Source: Methylacidiphilum sp.
GTDB taxonomy: Bacteria > Verrucomicrobiota > Verrucomicrobiia > CAIQCK01
NCBI GenBank assembly: GCA_020718125.1
Contig: DYDC01000029.1
Span: forward strand, 1 to 16,324
Reading direction: 5' to 3'
DNA length: 16,324 bases
Position 1 is the first letter of the stretch, and every line of letters begins with the position of its first letter. The translations under genes and the position numbers were made by a program. Below the pieces are notes generated by a model. The model was not told the DNA's origin. It was given only the letters and a program-made list of their open reading frames with translations, and did no database searches. Positions 7,501 through 13,465 of this stretch are shown here, in pieces.

Positions 7501-8901
7501 ATGAATAAAGGCAAAATAGTTCAAGTCATCGGGCCGGTCGTGGACGTCGAGTTCACGGACCAGTTGCCCGCCATCTACAACGCGCTGACCGTGGAGTTCC
7601 CCGCGAGCGGCAAGACCGTCAAGCTGACGCTCGAAGCCGAGCAGCATCTCGGCGACCATTGGGTCCGCGCGGTCGCGATGGGCTCCACCGAGGGCCTCAA
7701 GCGCGGCATGGAGATCACCGACACTGGCAAACCGATCATGATGCCCGTCGGCGACTGCGTGATGGGCCGCGTGTTCAATGTCCTCGGCGAGCCTGTGGAC
7801 GAGCGCGGGCCGGTCACGGCCGACAAGTTCTATCCGATCCACCGTCCGCCGCCGCCGCTGGCCGACCAATCCACCAGTCCGCAGTTGCTGACGACCGGCA
7901 TCAAGGTCATTGACCTCATCTGCCCGTTCCTCAAGGGCGGCAAAGTCGGCGCGTTCGGCGGCGCGGGCGTCGGCAAGACCGTCGTCATCATGGAGTTGAT
8001 CAACAACATCGCCAAGATGCACGGCGGCGTGTCGGTGTTCGCCGGCGTCGGCGAGCGCACGCGCGAGGGCAACGACCTCTACCACGAGATGTCCGAGGCG
8101 GGCGTCATCAACCAGAAGGACCTCGGCAAGTCGAAGATCGCGATGGTGTTCGGCCAGATGAACGAGCCACCCGGCGCGCGCCTGCGCGTGGCGCTGTCGG
8201 GCCTCGCCATCACGGAGTATTTCCGCGACGAGAAGAACCAGGACGTGCTGCTGTTCATTGACAACATCTTCCGTTTCTCGCAGGCCGGCTCCGAGGTGAG
8301 CGCGCTGCTGGGCCGCACGCCGAGCGCGGTCGGTTACCAGCCGACGCTGGCCTCCGAAATGGGCGACCTCCAGGAGCGCATCACGTCCACCAAGAAAGGC
8401 TCCATCACGTCGTTCCAGGCCATTTACGTCCCCGCCGACGACATCACCGACCCCGCGCCGGCCACGACGTTCACGCACCTCGACGCGACCATCGTGCTGG
8501 AGCGTTCCATCGCCGAGCTGGGCATCTATCCCGCCGTGGACCCGCTCTCCTCGACCAGCCGGGCGCTCACGCCGGAGATCGTGGGCGAAGAGCACTACCA
8601 GGTCGCGCGCGGCGTGCAGCGCGTGTTGCAGCGTTACAAGGATCTGCAGGACATCATCGCGATCCTGGGCATGGACGAGCTTTCGCCCGACGACAAGCTG
8701 ACCGTCTTCCGCGCGCGCAAGATACAGCGGTTCCTGAGCCAGCCGTTCAGCGTGGCGGCGGTGTTCACGGGACGCGAGGGCAAGCAAGCGCCCATTCAGG
8801 AAACGGTGCGCGGCTTCAAGGAAATCCTCGACGGCAAACACGACGAGGTGCCCGAGGGCAACTTCTACATGAAGGGCGGCATCGAGGAGATCAAGGAATA
8901 A
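7501..8901 (+). CDS. atpD: F1 ATP synthase subunit beta
   Basis: Beta carries the catalytic sites. The 466-residue product is full length, with Walker A GGAGVGKT (153-160), GERTREGNDLY with the catalytic Glu185, Walker B VLLFIDNIFRFSQAGSEVSALLGR, the ERITSTKKGSITS loop, and the DELSPDDKL segment (usually DELSEEDK) that contacts gamma. It ends FYMKGGIEEIKE, a standard C terminus. The ATG is 12 bases after atpG, with GAGG overlapping the atpG stop as a likely ribosome binding site. Nothing unusual. Confidence 0.97.
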   Translation: MNKGKIVQVIGPVVDVEFTDQLPAIYNALTVEFPASGKTVKLTLEAEQHLGDHWVRAVAMGSTEGLKRGMEITDTGKPIMMPVGDCVMGRVFNVLGEPVDERGPVTADKFYPIHRPPPPLADQSTSPQLLTTGIKVIDLICPFLKGGKVGAFGGAGVGKTVVIMELINNIAKMHGGVSVFAGVGERTREGNDLYHEMSEAGVINQKDLGKSKIAMVFGQMNEPPGARLRVALSGLAITEYFRDEKNQDVLLFIDNIFRFSQAGSEVSALLGRTPSAVGYQPTLASEMGDLQERITSTKKGSITSFQAIYVPADDITDPAPATTFTHLDATIVLERSIAELGIYPAVDPLSSTSRALTPEIVGEEHYQVARGVQRVLQRYKDLQDIIAILGMDELSPDDKLTVFRARKIQRFLSQPFSVAAVFTGREGKQAPIQETVRGFKEILDGKHDEVPEGNFYMKGGIEEIKE

Positions 8902-8904
8902 TAC

Positions 8905-8939
8905 GTAACGAGTAATGCGTAACTCTTACGCATTACGAA
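8905..8939. repeat. Heptamer repeat forming a perfect hairpin before the first atpC
   Basis: Five consecutive 7-base units can be read: GTAACGA, GTAATGC, GTAACTC, then the inverted forms TTACGCA and TTACGAA. Within them GTAATGCGTAA (8912-8922) and TTACGCATTAC (8926-8936) form a perfect 11-bp hairpin with a CTC loop. It ends 5 bases before the ATG of atpC and fills most of the gap after atpD. The AT content is higher than in the neighbouring genes. Confidence 0.8.
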
Positions 8940-8941
8940 CC

Positions 8942-9292
8942 ATGACCTCCAACTTCAAACTCGATCTCGTGACGCCGGAAGGGCGCGCCTTCTCCGACGA
9001 AGTGGACGGCATCGTCCTGACAGGCGGCGACGGCGAGATGGGCATTCTGCCCGGCCACGAGCCGGTCTCCACGACCGTGCTCCCAGGCAGCCTCGTCATC
9101 AGCAAGGATGGCAAGGAACTGGAGATCATCATCGGTTCCGGCTACGCCGAGATCACAGGCCACTACGCCCACATCCTGACCGACAGTGCCGTGCGCGCCG
9201 ACAAGGCCGACCCCGCCGCCATCGCCGACGCCCGCAAGCGCGCCGACGCGGCCCGTGCCGAGATTCTCGCCTCGCTCGCGCAGGCATCGTGA
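8942..9292 (+). CDS. atpC: F1 ATP synthase subunit epsilon, first copy (short C terminus)
   Basis: Epsilon sits at the foot of gamma and can inhibit ATP hydrolysis through its C-terminal helices. The 116-residue product has the full beta-sandwich domain (1 to about 85): FKLDLVTPEGRAFSDEVDGIVL, GDGEMGILPGHEP, GSGYAEI and AVRADKAD. Only one C-terminal helix follows (about 90-116, AAIADARKRADAARAEIL), so the second, inhibitory helix of the 139-residue E. coli protein is missing. An ATG 27 bases upstream lies inside a hairpin and is unlikely; 8942 matches the family N terminus. No Shine-Dalgarno is adjacent. It is followed 21 bases later by a second epsilon gene. Confidence 0.93.
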   Translation: MTSNFKLDLVTPEGRAFSDEVDGIVLTGGDGEMGILPGHEPVSTTVLPGSLVISKDGKELEIIIGSGYAEITGHYAHILTDSAVRADKADPAAIADARKRADAARAEILASLAQAS

Positions 9293-9312
9293 GTTGAACA
9301 GCTTCGTTCAAC
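9293..9312 (+). other. Perfect hairpin filling the gap between the two atpC genes
   Basis: GTTGAAC (9293-9299) and GTTCAAC (9306-9312) pair perfectly over a 6-base loop. The stem begins on the base after the first atpC stop and ends one base before the ATG of the second copy. It leaves no room for an adjacent Shine-Dalgarno. If folded, it would bring the AGG at 9282-9284 to about 9 bases from the ATG. Confidence 0.6.
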
Positions 9313-9313
9313 C

Positions 9314-9754
9314 ATGCCAAAGACCATCCGCCTCGAAATCCTGACTCCCGAAGGCAAGACCTTTGCCGACGACGTGGACATGGCTGTGCTGCCCTGCATG
9401 ATGGGCGAAGTCGGCGTCCTGCACGGCCACGAGCCGCTGGTGACCTCGCTTCAGCCCGGCGACATCCGCATCACCAAGGACAAGAAGGAAAGCCGGATCG
9501 CCGTCGGCTCCGGCTTCGCGAAGATCAACGCCGATAAAGTCATGGTGATGACCCATGCAGCCGTGCGCGCCGACGGACTTGACAAAGCCGCCGCGGAGGA
9601 AGCCCGCAAACGCGCCGCCGAGACGCTCGCGCAGAAGATGGGCGCGCAAGAGGGAGCCGTCGTCGAGGCGTCGCTTGAGAAATCACTGACTGGCCCGCGC
9701 CTCACGCGCCGCCGTCCAAAATCCAGCGACAGGAATGTCGCCCGTCCCACCTAG
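9314..9754 (+). CDS. atpC: F1 ATP synthase subunit epsilon, second diverged copy
   Basis: The 146-residue product is a second epsilon subunit in tandem. The beta-sandwich domain (1 to about 86) shows IRLEILTPEGKTFADDVDMAVLP, GEVGVLHGHEP, KDKKESRIAVGSGFAKI and AAVRAD. By eye it shares about two fifths of its residues with the first copy. Unlike the first, it keeps a two-helix C-terminal domain (EEARKRAAETLAQKM, then VEASLEKSL), followed by a basic tail LTRRRPKSSDRNVARPT that is longer than usual and is encoded partly by a palindrome. Its stop shares CTAG with the stop of the convergent gene. Whether both copies assemble into the enzyme cannot be told; the two C-terminal forms suggest different inhibitory behaviour. 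Confidence 0.9.
   Translation: MPKTIRLEILTPEGKTFADDVDMAVLPCMMGEVGVLHGHEPLVTSLQPGDIRITKDKKESRIAVGSGFAKINADKVMVMTHAAVRADGLDKAAAEEARKRAAETLAQKMGAQEGAVVEASLEKSLTGPRLTRRRPKSSDRNVARPT
9726..9741. repeat. 16-base palindrome in the 3' end of the second atpC
   Basis: GCGACA (9726-9731) and TGTCGC (9736-9741) flank GGAA in a perfect 6-bp inverted repeat. It encodes part of the unusual basic tail of the second epsilon. From memory, this palindromic core resembles dispersed intergenic repeats in some verrucomicrobial genomes, but I cannot check this here. Confidence 0.5.
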
Positions 9755-9774
9755 CTTTCGATGTGGGAGCCGGG
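9741..9774. terminator. Possible bidirectional terminator over the CTAG stop overlap
   Basis: CCCGTCCCAC (9741-9750) pairs with GTGGGA (9763-9768) and CGGG (9771-9774), giving a 10-bp stem with a 2-base bulge and a 12-base loop. The loop contains CTAG, where the second atpC (plus) and the zinc-finger gene (minus) both end. The position suits a shared terminator, but no T-tract follows on either strand. Confidence 0.4.
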
Positions 9775-10833
9775 ACCGAGGGCGTCGAGCTGGCCGTTGT
9801 CGAATTCCACCAGCAGGCCCAGTTTCACCAGCGCGTCCACGTCGCCCTTCACGTCCTGTTCGCTGACGGCCTGCGCGGCGAAGTGGTCGCGCAACGTGTG
9901 GCGGTTGGGCTTGTGGCCGCGCCGGGCGGGGGCGGCGGTCATCGCCAGCATCTCCTGCTGGCGGGGCGTGAGGGCATCGCGCGGCGAAACGTGGCGCGGC
10001 CGGTGGCGGCAGGCAAATTGGTGGCCAAGGATGTCGCGGAAGAGTTGGAGGCCCTTCTGGTTGAGCGCGTGGCGCAGCAGGGCCAGGAAATGGCCGGGCG
10101 CCTTCTTCTCCTTGTCCCAAGCCTCAGAGCAGGCGCGGCGCAGGTCGCGGCATTCGAGGTCTTTGACGTGCGCGGCGTGGATGAGGAGTTCTTCCTCGGC
10201 CTTGGCGACACGGTCGGCGTGCGCGTTTCGGAGGTGGTCCTGCGCCTCGCGGTCGTCGGCCAGGAGCTGGTCGCAGTGCGCGCAATGGAGTTCGTGCACG
10301 ATGCTGGCGGCTTTCCTCCACGCCTCGATGTCGTCGGGAAAGCTGGAGTTGACGACCTTGGCGCGGAACTCGTCGAACGGCACGTGGTCGTGGCGGTCCT
10401 GGTGATGCGCGGTGAGTTTCGCCGTGAACCCGTGGTAGTTGGGCGGGCAGAGCAGGGCGCGGCAGAGACCGCACTTGGCGACGAACTGGAAGCTGCCCTT
10501 GGGCGGGTCAATCGGTTTCTCGACGGTCTTGACGGCCTTGGCGGCGTGCGCGTGGCGGAAGTGGCGGAAGACCAGTTCGGCGCTGGTGAACGGCTGGCCG
10601 CACTCGACGCAGGTGTGGAGGCGGCTCCTGGAGTCCTTCGCGGGCTTGATGACGAAGGAGATCGCGTTGGGCTGGCCGACGAGGTTGCGCCAAAGGTCGA
10701 AGAGGGCGTGGGCGCGGCTGTCGGCCTTGAGGCGGTTGGCGAGTTTCTCGGCCACAGGGTCTTCGAGCCGCACGGTGCAGAAGACCGGTCGGTCGGAGGA
10801 GAACTTCGCTGGGTTCGAATCTTTGGCGGCCAT
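9751..10833 (-). CDS. Unrecognised protein with three C2H2 zinc-finger-like motifs
   Basis: I do not recognise a named family. The 360-residue product has three Cys2His2-type motifs. Finger 1 is Cys75-X2-Cys78-X12-His91-X4-His96; finger 3 is Cys184-X2-Cys187-X12-His200-X4-His205, with identical classical spacing. Finger 2 (Cys121, Cys124, with His143/144 and His148/150) has a longer middle. A Cys/His-rich stretch follows near 228-280. The last part (about 287-350, LTPRQQEML then DVDALVKLGLLVEFDNGQLDAL) resembles a winged-helix end. Nucleic-acid binding is inferred. The start chosen is ATG 10833 (MAAKDSNPAK); an in-frame ATG at 10875 would add 14 residues, and neither has a strong Shine-Dalgarno. 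The minus strand is preferred because the metal-ligand pattern exists only there. Confidence 0.72.
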   Translation of the reverse strand: MAAKDSNPAKFSSDRPVFCTVRLEDPVAEKLANRLKADSRAHALFDLWRNLVGQPNAISFVIKPAKDSRSRLHTCVECGQPFTSAELVFRHFRHAHAAKAVKTVEKPIDPPKGSFQFVAKCGLCRALLCPPNYHGFTAKLTAHHQDRHDHVPFDEFRAKVVNSSFPDDIEAWRKAASIVHELHCAHCDQLLADDREAQDHLRNAHADRVAKAEEELLIHAAHVKDLECRDLRRACSEAWDKEKKAPGHFLALLRHALNQKGLQLFRDILGHQFACRHRPRHVSPRDALTPRQQEMLAMTAAPARRGHKPNRHTLRDHFAAQAVSEQDVKGDVDALVKLGLLVEFDNGQLDALGPGSHIES

Positions 10834-10967
10834 GGTCCGTGGGCGGCATTGTCGTTGAGTGGGCGCGCCAGTCAAGGCGCAACTCTCGACTTAAATCCCG
10901 ACGCGCAGCGCCAAGTCCTCCTGCCGGCGCGCGGCATCCAGGCGGTTTCCGCATCCCGTTTTCCGGG

Positions 10968-10996
10968 TTGAGTAACCGTGGCGTCTCCGATAAGAA
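10968..10996 (+). promoter_or_regulatory. Candidate promoter for the glycosyltransferase gene
   Basis: TTGAGT (10968-10973) and TAAGAA (10991-10996) are separated by exactly 17 bases in the 235-base divergent gap between the zinc-finger gene and the glycosyltransferase. The predicted leader is about 65 bases. The -10 match is modest. I see nothing else definite in this gap. Confidence 0.3.
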
Positions 10997-11068
10997 TGGG
11001 GCTGTGGGTTCCTGCAAACACAAGGCGGGGAGGATGGGCGTGACAGCGGTCCGCTCCCGCGTGTCCTG

Positions 11069-11893
11069 ATGCGCTTCTCGATCATCACCCCCAGTTTCCG
11101 CAACTCCGAGTGGTTGAAGCTCTGCGTGGCCTCGGTAGCGGACCAGGGCTTGCCGGTCCAACACATCGTGCAGGATTGCGGTTCGGACGACGGGACGCTG
11201 GAATGGCTGACGCGCGACCGCCGGGTGGAGGCGATTGTGGAGAAGGACCAAGGGATGTATGACGCCATCAATCGCGGGCTGCGCCGGGCGACCGGGGACG
11301 TGCTGGCCTACCTGAACTGCGACGAGCAGTATCTTCCCGGCGCGCTGGCCGCCGTGGGCGCTTGTTTTGAGAAGCATCCAGAGGCCGAGGTGGTTTTGGG
11401 CGACACGGTGGTGGTGGACGCGCAGGGCGGCTATGTGTGCTCGCGCCAGGCCAGCGTGCCGCGCACGTATCACACGTGGGTCAGCGACAATCTTTCCGTG
11501 TCGAGTTGCGCGTTTTTTTTCCGCCGCTCGGTCATTGGGCGGCGCAAGTTGTTTTTTGACGCGGGACTCAAAGACCTCGGCGATGTTGACTGGGTCCTGC
11601 AACTCATCAGGAGCGGCGTGCCGATGAGGTTGCTTGGCAGGTTTACCTCGGTGTTCACCGAAACGGGACACAACAGGGGACGCAATCCCAACGTCCAGCG
11701 GGAGCGTGCCGAGCTGGTGGCGCGCGCGCCGGCCTGGGCGAGGTGGGCGCGGCCGTTGATCGTTTTCCGATACCGGCTGCACCGGCTGCTGGCGGGACAT
11801 TACAGCCAGCGGCCTTTTGACTACTCGCTCTACACGAGGGAGAGTCCAACCGCGCGAGTGACGATGAAGGCGCGGCCCGCCGCCGGGCGTTAG
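11069..11893 (+). CDS. Family 2 glycosyltransferase
   Basis: GT2 enzymes transfer a sugar from a nucleotide-sugar donor in polysaccharide, O-antigen or glycan synthesis. The 274-residue product opens with the Rossmann-like strand MRFSIITPSFRN, then QDCGSDDGTLEWL (35-47), EKDQGMYDAINRGLRRATGDVLAYLNCDEQYLPGAL (59-92 region; the DXD-like metal site is NCDEQ, 83-87), and a candidate catalytic acidic region GDVDW (171-175). The C terminus (225-274) is basic, without a clear membrane helix, so it is probably peripheral on the inner membrane. Donor and acceptor cannot be deduced. No obvious ribosome binding site precedes the ATG. It is followed 30 bases later by a polysaccharide deacetylase pseudogene, which suggests a remnant of an envelope-polysaccharide locus. 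Confidence 0.88.
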   Translation: MRFSIITPSFRNSEWLKLCVASVADQGLPVQHIVQDCGSDDGTLEWLTRDRRVEAIVEKDQGMYDAINRGLRRATGDVLAYLNCDEQYLPGALAAVGACFEKHPEAEVVLGDTVVVDAQGGYVCSRQASVPRTYHTWVSDNLSVSSCAFFFRRSVIGRRKLFFDAGLKDLGDVDWVLQLIRSGVPMRLLGRFTSVFTETGHNRGRNPNVQRERAELVARAPAWARWARPLIVFRYRLHRLLAGHYSQRPFDYSLYTRESPTARVTMKARPAAGR

Positions 11894-11923
11894 TTGAGAT
11901 GCGCGTGACCCGCGAAAAATGAC

Positions 11924-12305
11924 ATGAAAGCCAATGCTTGCCTGACGATCAGCGTGGATGACGGCCATCCGCTGGACCTGAGGACGGCGGAGCTTCTGGA
12001 GCGGCATGGCCTCAAGGCGACCTTCTACGTGCCCGCATCGGACGAAACGCGACCGGTGATGTCGAAACAGCAGGCGCGGGAGCTGTGCGGACGGTTCGAG
12101 ATCGGCACAAGTCCGCCACGCGCTGCTGGAGGCGAATTACCGCGGGCTGGCGGACTTCTTTCTCGTCCACAAATGCGCGCGGGACTGGGAGGCGCATTTT
12201 CGCCACGCGCTGGACGCGGTGGAGCAGCGCGGCGGAGCGGCACGCCTGTCCGGTGGGCGGCATCAGCCGTGGCGGCCACCACCCCGAAGCATTCCTCGCA
12301 GTTGA
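11924..12305 (+). pseudogene. Polysaccharide deacetylase, internally deleted and frameshifted
   Basis: The first 62 or so codons read as the start of a NodB-like polysaccharide deacetylase: LTISVDDGHPLDLRTAELLERHGLKATFYVP, with the metal/catalytic Asp pair DD, and ending CGRFEIG, where the family continues SHTxxH. Instead, near 12102-12110 the frame shifts by +1 and resumes as QVRHALLEANYRGLADFFLVHKCARDWEAHFRHALDAVEQRGG, which looks like the C-terminal part of such an enzyme, stopping at 12303-12305. The middle, including the metal-binding His pair and about 100 codons by comparison with usual length, is absent. I therefore call an out-of-frame internal deletion. The original frame stays open to 13621, but there it runs antisense to the radical SAM and kinase genes and is not coding. 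The 3' end overlaps the convergent gene by 43 bases. Confidence 0.8.
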
Positions 12306-13423
12306 CGCCAGGCAATCCTCGACAAGCCCGCGGTGGTTGCGCGCATGGAATTCCAGCGGTTGCATTTGTTGAAACAGCGCGTGCAAGGATGGGCCGCCAT
12401 CTCGGCGCGAAACTCGCGCGCGGCAGGCGACTGCCAGAGCCGGCGCACGTCGAAGCCGCAGTCGCGCAGGTTGCCAAGCTTGCGATCGAGGACCACGCAC
12501 GGATAGACGTCCCAATAGGGATCAACGTAGCCAAACGCGGCGCCGGCCAGACAACGCACGCTGTCCGCCGGATTGCGGAGCCAGCCGAGGTAGCTCTCCA
12601 TGTAAAAGCCGCTGGCAAGGCCCGGATGCTTGCGCTGAAGCGCTTCGATCAAGGCCGCCAGTTCCTCGCGGGCGTTGATGGGCTGCAGGCTCTTCTCGTT
12701 CTGGTAGTAGTGCGAGGACGCCAGGGCCGCCATGACGCCAATCTTCCGCAGCGGCACGCCCTGCGCGACGAGTCCCTCTACGAAGGCGGGGAACTCGCGG
12801 TAGTTGGCGGCCGTCAGCGTGCTGCAAATCTCGACGCGATAAAACGGCCAGCGGCGCTCCTGCTCGCGCGCCCACTGGAAGAGCCGCCACGCACGGGCGA
12901 ACCCGCCCGGAGTGCCCCGGACGCGGTCGTGAGTTTCCTCCAAGCCGTCCATCGAGACGGCGAAGTTGCGCAGGTGGCGGCCGGACAGGCGGGCGAGCAG
13001 CGCGCCCTCGCGCTCGATGATGCGGTCGGTCTCGACCGCGTTGGTGGCGCAACTGGTGCGGTGGCCGCGGCGGTCCATGGCGAGCCAGAACTCCTCGATG
13101 TCGTCGCGGTTGAACTGCTCGCCGCCGGTGGTGACGACCTGGATGAGCCGGGGGTTTGCGTCGAGGAACCGCTCGAACTCGACCAAAGTCATCTCGTCCT
13201 TCGCCCGCTCCGGCTCCTTGCGATAGACCGTCCAGATGCCGCATTGGGTGCAGCGGCTGTCGCAGCGGTAGGTGACGCTGACCAGGAAATGGCCCGGGAA
13301 CGCCGGCGACGGATCGCTGCCGCGGCCCAGGCAACGGCGCAGGTCGTTGCGCGCCGCTGCGCCCAGCCATCGGCGCCAGAGGCGCAGGTTGTCGCGGGCG
13401 ATGGTGTCAGGGAAGGGATTGAT
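12263..13423 (-). CDS. Radical SAM/SPASM protein with ATC at the expected start
   Basis: The frame encodes a radical SAM protein with the [4Fe-4S] motif CDSRCTQC (Cys54, Cys58, Cys61, numbering from 13423), the GGE-type motif TTGGEQF (about 97-103), and a C-terminal SPASM domain: CLAGAAFGYVDPYWDVYPCVV (Cys291, Cys309), LGNL, then CTRCFNKC (Cys347, Cys350, Cys354). SPASM enzymes often modify peptides or act in cofactor or sugar chemistry; substrate is unknown here. The first in-frame ATG (13192) lies after the CxxxCxxC motif and cannot be the start of a functional enzyme. A good AAGGAG (13435-13430) stands 6 bases before ATC (13423-13421), followed by NPFPDTIARDNLRLW, so the native start is probably there, either a rare ATC start, a mutated ATG or a sequence error. 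A CTG start near 13385 is an alternative. It is 42 bases after the kinase stop, in the same frame. Confidence 0.82.
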   Translation of the reverse strand: MNPFPDTIARDNLRLWRRWLGAAARNDLRRCLGRGSDPSPAFPGHFLVSVTYRCDSRCTQCGIWTVYRKEPERAKDEMTLVEFERFLDANPRLIQVVTTGGEQFNRDDIEEFWLAMDRRGHRTSCATNAVETDRIIEREGALLARLSGRHLRNFAVSMDGLEETHDRVRGTPGGFARAWRLFQWAREQERRWPFYRVEICSTLTAANYREFPAFVEGLVAQGVPLRKIGVMAALASSHYYQNEKSLQPINAREELAALIEALQRKHPGLASGFYMESYLGWLRNPADSVRCLAGAAFGYVDPYWDVYPCVVLDRKLGNLRDCGFDVRRLWQSPAAREFRAEMAAHPCTRCFNKCNRWNSMRATTAGLSRIAWRQLRGMLRGGGRHG

Positions 13424-13429
13424 GACTGT

Positions 13430-13435
13430 CTCCTT
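13430..13435 (-). promoter_or_regulatory. Ribosome binding site of the radical SAM gene
   Basis: A perfect AAGGAG on the minus strand with a 6-base spacer to the ATC codon. It is the main evidence for where this gene starts, because no ATG, GTG or TTG occurs in frame between the upstream stop and the iron-sulfur motif. Confidence 0.6.
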
Positions 13436-13465
13436 CGAGTCCCGGGCCGGCCGCGCGTCGGCGGC

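Noticed and set aside
6628..8841. 737-residue minus-strand open frame opposite atpG and atpD
   Set aside because: Full antisense shadow of two unmistakable ATP synthase genes; composition is His/Arg/Asp-rich with no domain pattern.
8915..8941. Earlier ATG for the first atpC
   Set aside because: It lies within the hairpin and adds nine residues not seen at the start of epsilon proteins; 8942 fits the family.
9763..10971. 402-residue plus-strand open frame
   Set aside because: Composition is Val/Glu/Arg/Ala-rich without motifs, and it mirrors the minus-strand gene with the Cys/His fingers, as expected for an antisense frame in high-GC DNA.
12522..13370. 282-residue minus-strand frame starting with ATG near the radical SAM start
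   Set aside because: It lacks the CxxxCxxC and SPASM cysteines, which lie in another frame, and is Arg/Pro/Gly/His-rich, typical of an off-frame translation.
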